A stretch of 64,000 nucleotides of DNA, from positions 3,007,001-3,071,000 of the forward strand of contig NZ_CP049109.1 of NCBI RefSeq assembly GCF_011057975.1, in the 5' to 3' direction. This document shows, one piece after another, positions 55,441-64,000 of the stretch. This stretch comes from Sphingosinithalassobacter tenebrarum (GTDB lineage Bacteria; Pseudomonadota; Alphaproteobacteria; Sphingomonadales; Sphingomonadaceae). The notes under the pieces are model-generated. The model was not told the origin of the DNA and did no database searches. It worked only from the letters and a program-made list of their open reading frames with translations. Position 1 is the stretch's first letter. The number at the start of each line of letters is the position of its first letter. The translations under genes and the position numbers were made by a program.

Positions 55441-56361
55441 CTATCCCAGCAACACCATCGCCAGCACCGACAGCGTCCCCACCGAAACCAGCGTCGAAAT
55501 CAGGATCACCCGCGCCGTCAGCGCCACGTCGCGCTCGTAGAGCTGCGCCGCCATGAACGGACCGGTCCCGGTCGGCATCGCCGCGAGCAGCAAAGCGGCC
55601 GCCGCCCATTCGCGCGGCAGCGGCAGGAGCAGCAGCATCGCCGCCGTCGCCAGCGGCTGGACGAGCAGCTTGAGGATCGTCGTAACCGCCACCGGCCCGG
55701 CGGGTGCCTTGGGCCGGGGGATCGCGAGGAACACGCCGATCGTCGCCAGCGCCACCGGCGTCGTCGAACCTCCGAGCAGGGTCAGGAATGTCCTGGCGGG
55801 CGCGGGCATGCCGAGCCCCGCCGCGTTCCATACGAGCCCCAGCACCGGCGCGAAGACCAGCGGATTGCGCGCCACGCCCAGCGCCGCCTTGCCGATCGTC
55901 CGCCCGATCCCGGCGCCGCGATGCAGGTCGAACTCGACCAGCGCGACGCACAGCGCGAAGAGCAGACTTACGGTAAGCATCGATCCCAGCACCGCCGCCG
56001 CGACTCCGACCGCGCCGAGCAGCCCCTGCAACAGCGGAATGCCGAGATAGGCAGTGTTGGCATAGGCCGCCGCCAGCCCCTGAATCGCCCGCTCGCCCAG
56101 CGGATCGCGCCGCGACCAGAGCATCGACAGCGCCAGCGTGACGCCCATGCCGACCGAAAAGACCAGTATGAACCGCCCCTGCCCGAGCAACGCCCAGTCC
56201 GCCTCCGCCATGAAATCGAACAGGAGCGCGGGCAGCGCCAGCCACACGACATAATTGTTGAGCAGCGCCACTCCGTCCTCGCCCACGCGCCGCCACCGCC
56301 CGAAGCCATATCCGGCGGCGATGATCGCGAAGACGGGAAGGACGGCGGATAGGACGGACAT
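55441..56361 (-). CDS. AEC-family transporter
   Basis: A 306-residue membrane protein of the auxin efflux carrier family with about ten helices (MSVLSAVLPVFAIIAAGYGF, WLALPALLFDFMA, ANTAYLGIPLL, ILISTLVSVGTLSV). Bacterial members move malate or other organic acids. I chose the internal ATG at 56361 because the family starts there. Substrate unknown. Confidence 0.9.
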   Translation of the reverse strand: MSVLSAVLPVFAIIAAGYGFGRWRRVGEDGVALLNNYVVWLALPALLFDFMAEADWALLGQGRFILVFSVGMGVTLALSMLWSRRDPLGERAIQGLAAAYANTAYLGIPLLQGLLGAVGVAAAVLGSMLTVSLLFALCVALVEFDLHRGAGIGRTIGKAALGVARNPLVFAPVLGLVWNAAGLGMPAPARTFLTLLGGSTTPVALATIGVFLAIPRPKAPAGPVAVTTILKLLVQPLATAAMLLLLPLPREWAAAALLLAAMPTGTGPFMAAQLYERDVALTARVILISTLVSVGTLSVLAMVLLG

Positions 56362-56507
56362 CGGTCTGGCCGGATGGAGGAGAGCGACTGGCGCCGCACG
56401 GGCGGCGCGGGCGGGTTTGCCCCATGCGCCATGCGCGCGACCGCGGCAAGGATTACAAAGACCGTTAGCCTGTTGCCGTTTCGCGGGGAGCGACGCAGAC
56501 ATCGCCG

Positions 56508-57677
56508 ATGCAACGCCTTTTCACTCCGCTCGCCCGGCCGCTGATTGCCCTTGCAATCGCCGCTGCCGCCCTGTTCCTCACTGCGCCCGCCGCGCAGGCG
56601 CAGGGCTCTGCCGTCACCGAATGCACGGCAGGCGCGATGGCCCCCTGCGTCGCCAGGGCCGAGGCGATGAAGGCGCGCGGCCAGTATCGTGCCGCTGCCG
56701 ACTATCTGGAGCCGGCCTGTCGCCGGGGTATCCGGGATGCTTGCGTCAATCTCTGGCCGCTGCTGCTGGAAAGCAGATACGGCATCCGCGACGGCGCCCG
56801 CTTCTACGCGGTCTATGATCAGGCATGCGCTGCGGGCGAAGTCGATGCGTGCGGCGACGCGGCGCTGGTCGCCGCGGGCTTTTCCTCCGAACTCCCCAAT
56901 GGCGAGTTTCGCGATATTCGTCGCGTGCGCCGCTATGGCGAGCCGGGCTGCCGGGGGAATGACCTGGAAGCATGCTATGCGATGATGCGGCTCTATGCCG
57001 ACGAAGACTCGCCCTATCGTAACCCCGATCAGGGCGTGATCTATGCGCGCAAGACCTGCGATCTGGGCGAACCGAGCGCCTGTGCGATCGGCAGCAATCT
57101 GATCGTCGACATGCCGAACTCTGTCTTTGCGCAGCGATCGGCCGAAGTGGTCTATTTGTCGCAAAAGGCATGCGATGCCGGGGCCAGGGATTTCTGCGAT
57201 TCGCTCCCCAATCTGCGCAACCTCGCGGGGCGGGTGGCGCAGTTCGGCGCCGCGGATGCCTATCACATGTTCATCGTCGATCAGGGCCTCGACGTCGATA
57301 ATTGGGGCGGATCGGTCGCCTATGCGGTGAACGAGGCGCGCAGCCGGGCGGGCACCCGCTATGCGCTGGGTCGCGTCTCGCAGCTGGGGCGGATGGGGTA
57401 TGTCGCCCAGAATGATCTCTACGCGATCGAGCATTTCTACGGCGGCGAACCGGCCGGCCAGATCGCGCGGACCGAACTGGCGCGCCGCCAGCGACTTGAC
57501 GAACAAGCGCGCCGGCGGGCCGAGGCCGAGCGACGGCGCGCGGCGCAAAGCTCGGGCCCGTGGGTCGGCAGCGGCTCCTCCCGCTCGGGCGGCTATCGAC
57601 CGCCGCCGCGCAGCGGAGTCGTCGTATGCACCACCTATCAGGGCTATGGCGGCGGCACGGTCTGCAAGGAGGAGTGA
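56508..57677 (+). CDS. Secreted Sel1-like repeat protein
   Basis: A 389-residue protein with a signal peptide (cut near AQA-Q), Cys-rich Sel1-type helical repeats (YLEPACRRGIRDACVNLWPL, YDQACAAGEVDACGDAALV, YARKTCDLGEPSACAIGSNL) and a C-terminal tail of Arg/Ala coiled coil then Gly/Ser/Pro. Sel1 repeats act as protein-binding scaffolds. Function unknown. A candidate for periplasmic protein assembly. Confidence 0.85.
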   Translation: MQRLFTPLARPLIALAIAAAALFLTAPAAQAQGSAVTECTAGAMAPCVARAEAMKARGQYRAAADYLEPACRRGIRDACVNLWPLLLESRYGIRDGARFYAVYDQACAAGEVDACGDAALVAAGFSSELPNGEFRDIRRVRRYGEPGCRGNDLEACYAMMRLYADEDSPYRNPDQGVIYARKTCDLGEPSACAIGSNLIVDMPNSVFAQRSAEVVYLSQKACDAGARDFCDSLPNLRNLAGRVAQFGAADAYHMFIVDQGLDVDNWGGSVAYAVNEARSRAGTRYALGRVSQLGRMGYVAQNDLYAIEHFYGGEPAGQIARTELARRQRLDEQARRRAEAERRRAAQSSGPWVGSGSSRSGGYRPPPRSGVVVCTTYQGYGGGTVCKEE

Positions 57678-57684
57678 TCGGCGT

Positions 57685-57894
57685 TCAGGCCACCGGCTGC
57701 CCCGGCAGGCCCGGGCTCGGCTGCCCCGGATCGGGTACGTCGATGTCCGGCCCGATCGGCTCGATCTCGGGCCCCGGCTCGCTCGGCTGACCCGGTTCGC
57801 CGGGCTGCGGCGGCGTTTCGGGCGGCCGCGGCGTGGCGGGTGCAGGCGCCGGATCGGGCTCGACTTCGGGCGGTATCGGGGGTTCGACAGGCAT
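57685..57894 (-). CDS. Small proline-rich protein
   Basis: A 69-residue protein nearly all Pro, Glu, Gly and Asp (MPVEPPIPPEVEPDPAPAPA then PRPPETPPQPG). AAGGAG lies about 9 nt before the ATG. Extended and presumably disordered. Convergent with the Sel1 gene, 7 nt away. Real but of unknown function. Confidence 0.5.
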   Translation of the reverse strand: MPVEPPIPPEVEPDPAPAPATPRPPETPPQPGEPGQPSEPGPEIEPIGPDIDVPDPGQPSPGLPGQPVA

Positions 57895-58026
57895 TGCGAA
57901 AGGCTCCTTTCTGCAAAAACACCTGATACCGCAATGCGTTTCCATTGGCATCAGCGTCGTTGATCATCAGCTTGTTTCGCGTCGATGCACTGACTAACGA
58001 CGCATTGGTGATGAATCGTAGGCGCA

Positions 58027-58500
58027 ATGGCTGACATGCTGGCAAGCAACCGCGATCCGCGGGTGGACCTGATCGCGATGGTCTATCGCCTGCACGGCGC
58101 GATGCGCAATCGCTTCGCCGGGCCCAATGCGAATACCGGGCTGGTGTTGCTCGAAGCGTTGGTGCTTGGCGCGATCGTCGTCAACCGCGATCCGCCGACC
58201 GTCCCGGAAATCGGCAGAATGCTGGGCTTTACGCGCCAGTCGATCCAGCGCGCGGTGAACAAGCTAATCGCGTTGGAACTGGTCGAACCGCGCGCCAATC
58301 CGCGACACAAGCGCGCGCCGATCTTCGTGGCCACCCAGGCCGGCAGGGATAGGATGCGCGAGGTGCAGCGCCCGTCCGAAGCGCTCGCTGAGGAACTCGC
58401 CGCCGAATTCGACGTCGCACGCGCCACGGCGCTGCGCGATGAACTGGCGGCATTGCTGTCGGCGGTTCAGCGCTGCGCGTCCCCGACCGACCCCGACTGA
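58027..58500 (+). CDS. MarR-family regulator
   Basis: A 157-residue winged-helix regulator (PTVPEIGRMLGFTRQSIQRA, NKLIALELVEPRANPRHKRA with the wing). MarR proteins usually sense aromatic or acyl ligands. Next to, and convergent with, an acyl-CoA ligase gene, so it may control the ligase / receptor cluster. Confidence 0.9.
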   Translation: MADMLASNRDPRVDLIAMVYRLHGAMRNRFAGPNANTGLVLLEALVLGAIVVNRDPPTVPEIGRMLGFTRQSIQRAVNKLIALELVEPRANPRHKRAPIFVATQAGRDRMREVQRPSEALAEELAAEFDVARATALRDELAALLSAVQRCASPTDPD

Positions 58501-58507
58501 CCGCCGC

Positions 58508-59986
58508 TCAAGCGACCATGCGTCGCAGCTCCGGCCGGTCGAGCTTGCTCGAGGCGTTGCGCGGCAAGGCATCGAGCTGACGCCAGTCGGCAGGAATATG
58601 CGTGGCGGGCAGATGCTTGCGCGCAAAGGCTTCCAGTGCGTCGTTCCCCGGCCAGGCGCTGCCCGGACGCAGCACGACCGCGGCGACCGGCACTTCGCCC
58701 AGCCGCCGGTCGTCCCGCCCGACCACCGCGACGTCGGCGATATCGGGATGCTGCATCATCGCGCGCTCGATCACTTCGGGGACCAGCTTGAAGCCGCCGC
58801 GCATGACGGCCCCGTCGGCGCGACCGCGGTGCCATACGAAGCCGTCGGCATCGATCAGCGCCATGTCCGAGGTGCGGATCCAGCGCGGGCCGATGCGCGG
58901 CGTCATCACTTCCAGCAGCCCCTCCTCCCCTGCCGACAGGATTTCGTGCGTTTCGGGATGGATGACGCGCATTTCCACCCCCGCCATCGGCCTGCCGACA
59001 CTGCCCAGCTTTTCGCGGCCCCAGCGCGCGTGCAGCTCGGGCGTCATCGCCGTCACCGGCCCGCCGAACTCCGTCGCGCCGTAGGAAAGCAGGATGGGGA
59101 TGCCATAGCGTTCCTCGAAACGCCGCTGCACCGTCGGGTCGAGCGGCGCGGCGCCGGTGCCCAGAAAGCGGATCGACGCCAGCTCTTCGCGCGGGACATC
59201 GGCGTCGACGATCATCTGCACTCCCGCGGGGGGCAGTCCCGCCATTGCCGGTCGGAACCGCCGTACCCAGTCGCGCCATACATCGAGCGAGAACCGGTCG
59301 GCCAGCACCGCCCGCTGACCGCTGAGCAATGTCGGCAGGAAGGTATACATGCCGGTGATATTGCCGATCGGGAAGGTCAGCAGAAACGGAGGCTGTTCCC
59401 GCCAATGGGCATCGTCGCCCTGCACCATTTTGGGCGTGACGTGCTTTTCCTCGAAAAAGCGATAGGCGAAGGGAATCTGCTTGGGCATCCCGGTGGTGCC
59501 GCTCGTCAGGATACGGATTTCGGGTTCGGCCGGCGGTTCGCCGAGGGGCACAGCGGGGGGCGCCGGAATATCGGCGACCCGGCGCACCGACATGCCTTCG
59601 ATTTCGAAAGCGGGCAACGCGTTTTCGCGCAGCATGTCCAGCACCGCCCCTTCGATCACGCCGTCCACCGCGACGACCGCCGCGGGTTCGAGCCGCAACA
59701 GATTGGCGGCGATCGCTTCGTGCGCCTGAAAGGGATAGGTCATCAGAATGGTACGCTGATCCGCGATCAGGCCGAACAGGGCGGCGACCGCGCCGGGACG
59801 GTTGCGCGCGACGAAGGCGACCGGCGCGGAGGCCGCGATGCCCGACGCAGCCAGCCCTTCGCGCAATTCGCTCGCCAGCGCGCTGAACGCCCCCCAGCTA
59901 TACCAGCGGCCTTCGAATTCGAGCGCCGGCCGATCGGAGTCGCGATCGAGCGCGTTTCGTACCAGTTGCGTGAGTGGGTTGATCAT
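58508..59986 (-). CDS. AMP-binding acyl-CoA ligase
   Basis: A 492-residue adenylate-forming enzyme: RILTSGTTGMPKQIP (P-loop), YGATEFGGPV, GRADGAVMRGGFKLVPEVIE and C-terminal Lys (NASSKLDRPELR). Activates a carboxylic acid to its CoA thioester. The ATG at 59986 is preferred over a TTG 15 nt up. Together with the TonB receptor and the second ligase it forms an uptake and activation cluster for an unidentified acid. Confidence 0.9.
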   Translation of the reverse strand: MINPLTQLVRNALDRDSDRPALEFEGRWYSWGAFSALASELREGLAASGIAASAPVAFVARNRPGAVAALFGLIADQRTILMTYPFQAHEAIAANLLRLEPAAVVAVDGVIEGAVLDMLRENALPAFEIEGMSVRRVADIPAPPAVPLGEPPAEPEIRILTSGTTGMPKQIPFAYRFFEEKHVTPKMVQGDDAHWREQPPFLLTFPIGNITGMYTFLPTLLSGQRAVLADRFSLDVWRDWVRRFRPAMAGLPPAGVQMIVDADVPREELASIRFLGTGAAPLDPTVQRRFEERYGIPILLSYGATEFGGPVTAMTPELHARWGREKLGSVGRPMAGVEMRVIHPETHEILSAGEEGLLEVMTPRIGPRWIRTSDMALIDADGFVWHRGRADGAVMRGGFKLVPEVIERAMMQHPDIADVAVVGRDDRRLGEVPVAAVVLRPGSAWPGNDALEAFARKHLPATHIPADWRQLDALPRNASSKLDRPELRRMVA

Positions 59987-60082
59987 CGTTCCAAACGTCA
60001 AATTGGCAAAAAAGCGGCGACCGGCATGCCATGCCGGCCGCCGGGGAGGACCGCCGATGCGACTGCACCGGCGGCAGGTAGA

Positions 60083-62443
60083 TCAGAACCGCATCCGCAA
60101 TTGCGCGCCATAGGTCCTCGGTTCGCCATAGGCGGCCGAAATGAATCCCGACGCGCCGGTGTAGAGCTGTACGCCGCCGACCTTGTAGACGGTGTCGGTG
60201 GCGTTTTTCATGTAGAGCGACAGATCGAAGTCCGATCCCGCGATACCGTCCCAGCCCACCGTGAAGTCCAACAGCCAGTAGCTTTCCTGCTTGAGCAGCG
60301 GAAGGACCGAAGCGGGCTGCTGCGCGATGGTATCGCTGGTGTGGAGCGCGTTGATCCAGGTTTCGCCGGTATAGGCCGCGTTCGCGCCGAAACGCAGCGT
60401 GCCCATGCCGCCGGGCAGCGGCTGTTCGAACGTCAGCATCGCATTGCCCGAATGCGTCGGCGTGAAATAGAAGGGCGTGCTCGACAGGTCGTTGCCCGAA
60501 GCCGGATCCATCCATTCCTGATAGGCCGGATCGTTATAGGCATAGTTGATCTGCAGCGTCAGATTTTCGGTCGGCCGGATCTGCTGCTGCAATTCGATAC
60601 TGAATACATGCGCCGAGGCGGCATTGACCACCACCGAGGCCGGGCTGCCGAGCGGCGTCGCCACCGCGACGGTACGCTGAATGTCATCATATTGCTGATA
60701 GAAGATCGCCAGGTTGGTGCGCATCGCGACGTCGCCGACATACCAGTCCGCCTTCGTCCCGAATTCGATATCGGTCACGGTTTCGGGCTCGAACGGCTGA
60801 TATTGCACCGGCTGCGAACCGCGCAGGTTGAACCCGCCCGAACGATAGCCCAGCCGGCTGGCAAGATAGACCAGAACGTCCGGGGTGATCTGATAGTCCA
60901 GCGACACCGTCCCGGTCGGCTGCGAGAAGCTGTCCTTCAGGTCGACATGGCAATTGTCCAGCGGCAGCCGCACCAGACCGCCGGTGCCCGTGCCGTCATC
61001 CACCTGGAGCAGGCAGAGCACGCCGTTATAGGTCTGGCTGAGCGTCATTTCCTTTTCGTCGCGGTTGAAACGCACGCCGCCGGTCAGCGACAGTTCCGGC
61101 GTGATGCGGAAAGACCCCTGGGCAAAGGCGGAATAGCTTTTGTTTCGCACTTCGCCCGACTGGTAGATAGTGCCGCCGAAAAACCCGCCCGGCGAGAATT
61201 CGGTGCCGTTTTCCTGATAGTAATAGCCGCCGATCACCCAATCGAGCCGCCCGTCGAACGAGGTTCCGAGGAACTGCGCCTCGAGGCTCATGTGATTGAG
61301 GTCGGCTTCCTGTTCGGACGTCAGGATGCCGACCAGCGACGACGCATCGAGATCGAACACGACTTCGGTGTCGACTTCGCGATAGGCACCGATGAACTTG
61401 AACGTCAGATCATCGGCCAGCTGCGCCTCGGTGGTGTTGATGATGCCCCATGCCTCGACATTGTCCTTCTGGTCCATGTCGCTTTCGACATCGGTGATCG
61501 GCCGGTTCTGCGCGCGGGCCAGCGCATCGAAGAATTCGGGAATCGCGCCGGCGCGCGGATGCGCGGGATTGACTGCGATCAGCGTCGTGCCGCGACCGTT
61601 GGTCTTCTTGTTGTCGTACATGGCGACGGTGGTGTTGGTGATGTCGGGCGACAATTCGCCAACCGCCGTCACGCGAACCGATCGCGTCGTCTGCCCGCCC
61701 AGCTCGGTGCCGTTCAGCGGGCCGGGAATGACGTTGGTCTGATAATCGCCGCCGTCGATCGTCCGCCCCGCGATACGGACCTGGAAGGTATCGGCCAGCG
61801 GAATATCCACGCCCAGCTGGGTTTCGACCAGCCCGTAACTGCCCACGCCCACCATAGCCTCGCCCGAAAATACCGAGCCCGGCTTGCGCGGGGTGAGCAG
61901 GATGGCGCCGCCGATCGTGTTCCGGCCGAACAGCGTGCCCTGCGGCCCTTTCAGGATCTGGATATTCTCCAGGTCGTAAAAGCCCAGATTGCTGCCCTGC
62001 GCGGGCGAAAGCACCACATCGGCCAGATAGATGGCGACGGTCGGGTCCTGTCCGTAAATGGCTTCGGTCGGGCGAATGCCGCGCAGCGCATAGACCGGCG
62101 CATTGGGCCGCCCCGAGGACGCGCTGACCGAAAAGCTCGGATCGAGGTCCTGGAGATTGTCGATATCCTCGATGCGGAAATCCTCCAGCACCTCATCGCT
62201 GACGGCAGTGATCGAGATCGGAACCGATTGCAGGCTTTCGTCGCGCCGCCGGGCGGTGACGACGATTTCCTCGCCGAAGCGTTCCGCGATGGTCGTTTCA
62301 TCCTGCGGCGGCTCGGTGCTTTCCTGGGCGAATGCCTGACCGGAAAACAACATGGTGGAAGCAAGCAGGATCGCAGTGCCGCGGGATATCAGGCCCGGAC
62401 GGCGGACGGATTCAGGGCGTAGGTTGCTGGACATGTCTCTCAT
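60083..62443 (-). CDS. TonB-dependent receptor (catabolic-cluster member)
   Basis: A 786-residue outer-membrane receptor: signal peptide (cut near AFA-Q), plug (ITAVSDEVLEDFRIEDIDNL, RNTIGGAILLTPRKPGSVFSG) and barrel ending in LRMRF. Sits between two AMP-dependent ligase genes, which suggests its ligand is the acid they activate. AAGGAG lies 4 nt before the ATG at 62443. In sphingomonads such receptors import aromatic, terpenoid or lipid-type compounds (inference). Confidence 0.93.
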   Translation of the reverse strand: MRDMSSNLRPESVRRPGLISRGTAILLASTMLFSGQAFAQESTEPPQDETTIAERFGEEIVVTARRRDESLQSVPISITAVSDEVLEDFRIEDIDNLQDLDPSFSVSASSGRPNAPVYALRGIRPTEAIYGQDPTVAIYLADVVLSPAQGSNLGFYDLENIQILKGPQGTLFGRNTIGGAILLTPRKPGSVFSGEAMVGVGSYGLVETQLGVDIPLADTFQVRIAGRTIDGGDYQTNVIPGPLNGTELGGQTTRSVRVTAVGELSPDITNTTVAMYDNKKTNGRGTTLIAVNPAHPRAGAIPEFFDALARAQNRPITDVESDMDQKDNVEAWGIINTTEAQLADDLTFKFIGAYREVDTEVVFDLDASSLVGILTSEQEADLNHMSLEAQFLGTSFDGRLDWVIGGYYYQENGTEFSPGGFFGGTIYQSGEVRNKSYSAFAQGSFRITPELSLTGGVRFNRDEKEMTLSQTYNGVLCLLQVDDGTGTGGLVRLPLDNCHVDLKDSFSQPTGTVSLDYQITPDVLVYLASRLGYRSGGFNLRGSQPVQYQPFEPETVTDIEFGTKADWYVGDVAMRTNLAIFYQQYDDIQRTVAVATPLGSPASVVVNAASAHVFSIELQQQIRPTENLTLQINYAYNDPAYQEWMDPASGNDLSSTPFYFTPTHSGNAMLTFEQPLPGGMGTLRFGANAAYTGETWINALHTSDTIAQQPASVLPLLKQESYWLLDFTVGWDGIAGSDFDLSLYMKNATDTVYKVGGVQLYTGASGFISAAYGEPRTYGAQLRMRF

Positions 62444-62647
62444 TCCCCTCCTTCGCTGCGGGTCGGCGTTCCTGACGCTCTATTTTCCCGTGCAGCGAAT
62501 TTTATTTCGCGTTTTCATTCTCTTACGCGCACCGGCGAGATTCGAATCCGATGCCCGCAGGGTTTGAGCTTATCGAATTCGGTGCATAAAACGACCATTA
62601 ATTGTCATTTTGTCCGAGCGGGACCAGATATCGCCGTGGCGACATGC

Positions 62648-64000
62648 TCAGGCTGTTGCGGGGGCAAAGCGGGCGCGCAGCGCCTTCTTGTCCGGCTTGC
62701 CGACCGGCGTTACCGGAATCGCATCGATGACATGCACTGCCTTGGGCGCCTGGAACCGGCCCTTCTGTTCGCGAACCAGCGCGATCAGCGCGTCCGCATC
62801 GATCGGTTCGCCCTGGCGCGGCACGACGAACGCCGTCACCGCTTCGCCCCATTTTTCGTCGGGCAAGCCGACCACGGCCGCCGCCGCGACGGCCGGATGC
62901 GCAGTCAGCACATCCTCCACTTCGCGCGGATAGACATTGAACCCGCCGGTGACGATCATGTCCTTCTTGCGATCGACGATCCGCAGAAAGCCGCCCGGAT
63001 CGCGCACCGCGACATCGCCGGTGTGCAGCCAGTCGCCGCGAAACGTCGCTTCGTTGAGCGCGTCATTGTCGCGATAGCCGTCCATCACCAGCGGCCCGCG
63101 CACGCAGATTTCGCCCGGCTCGCCGTCGGGAACGGGATTGCAGTCATCGTCGAGCAGTTCGACGTCGAGCCAGGGCACCGGCCGCCCGCAGGAGGCGAGC
63201 CGTTGCAGGTCGTCGGGATCGTGATCGGCCTTGCGCAGCAGGCAGATGGTCTGCGGACATTCGGCCTGGCCGTAGAACTGGAAGAAGACCGGCCCGATCC
63301 GCTCGATCGCCTCCTTGAGCCGCGCAGGAGAAATCGCCGACGCGCCGTAGAAGACGGTTTCCAGGCTCGACAGGTCGAATTCGCCGAACCGGGGATGATC
63401 GAGCAGCGCATAGATCATCGTCGGCACCATCATCGTGCAATTGATGCGATGTTCCTGAATCGCTTCCATCACCGCCACCGGCTCGAATTGCGGCAGCACA
63501 AGCAGCGTACCGCCCTTCAGCAAGGTCGGCAGCGTCATCGCCGCGCCGGCATGGCTCAATGGCGCGCAGGAAAGCACGCGCGGCGGCACCGGCCATTCCC
63601 ATTCGGCCATCATGATGCGCAGGCATTCCATGCTGACGCGCTGGGTGCTTGGGATGCTTTTGGGCTTGCCCGTGGTGCCGCCCGAATAAGCGAGCCGCAC
63701 GACATCGTCGGGATCGATCGCCGGCGGGACGAGCTTCTGCGGCGCGCACGCCGCCGCCGCCGCGCACAGATCGGTGGCAAGATTGCTCGGCCCGAACGCA
63801 GCGAGCTTCAGCCCCGGCAGCTCGGCGGCGATTTCCGCCGCGCGATCGCCATAGGCCGCGGCATCGAAGATCAGCAGATCGACATCGGCATCGCGCAGCA
63901 CGTGCAGATGATCGCGCAATCCGCCCATCGGATGCAGCGCCATGTACAGCGCACCGCTGAGCTGCACCGAATGGCTGACATGCAGCACTTCGGGCCGATT
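62648..64000 (-). CDS. AMP-dependent acyl-CoA ligase, 5' end cut by the window
   Basis: C-terminal 450 residues of an adenylate-forming enzyme. Continues past the edge in open frame: the codons read NRPEVLHVSHSVQLSGALYM, the usual segment upstream of the P-loop. Motifs LAYSGGTTGKPKSIPS, FYGQAECPQ, RDPGGFLRIVDRKKDMIVTG and a final Lys (VGKPDKKALR). Same strand as the receptor and the first ligase; a paralogue of the latter in family only. 62444-62647 carries the receptor promoter and no gene. Confidence 0.92.
   Translation of the reverse strand, partial: NRPEVLHVSHSVQLSGALYMALHPMGGLRDHLHVLRDADVDLLIFDAAAYGDRAAEIAAELPGLKLAAFGPSNLATDLCAAAAACAPQKLVPPAIDPDDVVRLAYSGGTTGKPKSIPSTQRVSMECLRIMMAEWEWPVPPRVLSCAPLSHAGAAMTLPTLLKGGTLLVLPQFEPVAVMEAIQEHRINCTMMVPTMIYALLDHPRFGEFDLSSLETVFYGASAISPARLKEAIERIGPVFFQFYGQAECPQTICLLRKADHDPDDLQRLASCGRPVPWLDVELLDDDCNPVPDGEPGEICVRGPLVMDGYRDNDALNEATFRGDWLHTGDVAVRDPGGFLRIVDRKKDMIVTGGFNVYPREVEDVLTAHPAVAAAAVVGLPDEKWGEAVTAFVVPRQGEPIDADALIALVREQKGRFQAPKAVHVIDAIPVTPVGKPDKKALRARFAPATA

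Noticed and set aside
58439..62422. A plus-strand open frame of over 1300 codons opposite the ligase and TonB-receptor genes
   Set aside because: It is antisense to two clear protein families; high GC with few stops in the complementary frame explains its length, and its translation is Arg/Gly/Asp-rich without domains.

Overview
The window reads as a high-GC alphaproteobacterium, most likely Sphingomonadaceae or a close relative (inference from gene content and protein style: several TonB-dependent receptors, Lon, ClpXP, HU and Ccm proteins of alphaproteobacterial type). It has two parts that meet at a tRNA-Met(CAU) gene at 20205-20281.

1-20204 is the right end of an integrative conjugative element (ICE). 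From the junction inward it holds a tyrosine integrase beside the 3' end of tRNA-Met, a DUF5818-like protein and a lytic transglycosylase, a CHC2/Toprim primase-like protein, a very large DNA-methylase plus strawberry-notch helicase fusion, a ParB-like protein, a three-gene RiPP operon, an ArdC antirestriction protein, a DUF2493 (SLOG) protein, an SSB, several small unknown proteins, and the TraD coupling protein that runs to the window edge. The relaxase and mating-pair genes, and the other attachment site, must lie to the left of the window. At least six of the element's genes are preceded by hairpins whose right arm contains or touches the ribosome binding site, which looks like a shared translational control.

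The most unusual content is the RiPP operon at 7985-10266. It encodes a 170-residue precursor with about five tandem Thr-rich/acid-rich cores (T-x-T-x-T-x-V-x-Q-E-x-D-D-Q), an MvdC/MvdD-type ATP-grasp macrocyclase, and a three-helix membrane protein joined to it by an ATGA overlap. This has the hallmarks of a graspetide (omega-ester-containing peptide) system carried as ICE cargo.

20282-64000 is ordinary chromosome. Regions: thpR-kup; lrp/ald divergent pair; a ccmCDEFGHI cytochrome c maturation operon in which all seven genes are joined by 4-nt overlaps; a PilZ protein; a Leu/Glu-type dehydrogenase; tRNA-His; a GspE-like protein with a ruined Walker A motif; a 2OG-Fe(II) oxygenase; a lipoprotein/TonB-receptor pair; tRNA-Val; HU, Lon; two tandem M1 metallopeptidases; ClpX and ClpP; a REP-like palindromic repeat; an arsR-arsC-acr3 arsenic operon; a glycosyltransferase, a GH12-like secreted protein, a thioesterase, an Nramp-related transporter, a cyclophilin, an AEC transporter; and finally a MarR / acyl-CoA ligase / TonB receptor / acyl-CoA ligase cluster that suggests uptake and CoA activation of an organic acid. 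Three tRNA genes and no rRNA, CRISPR array or transposase were seen.
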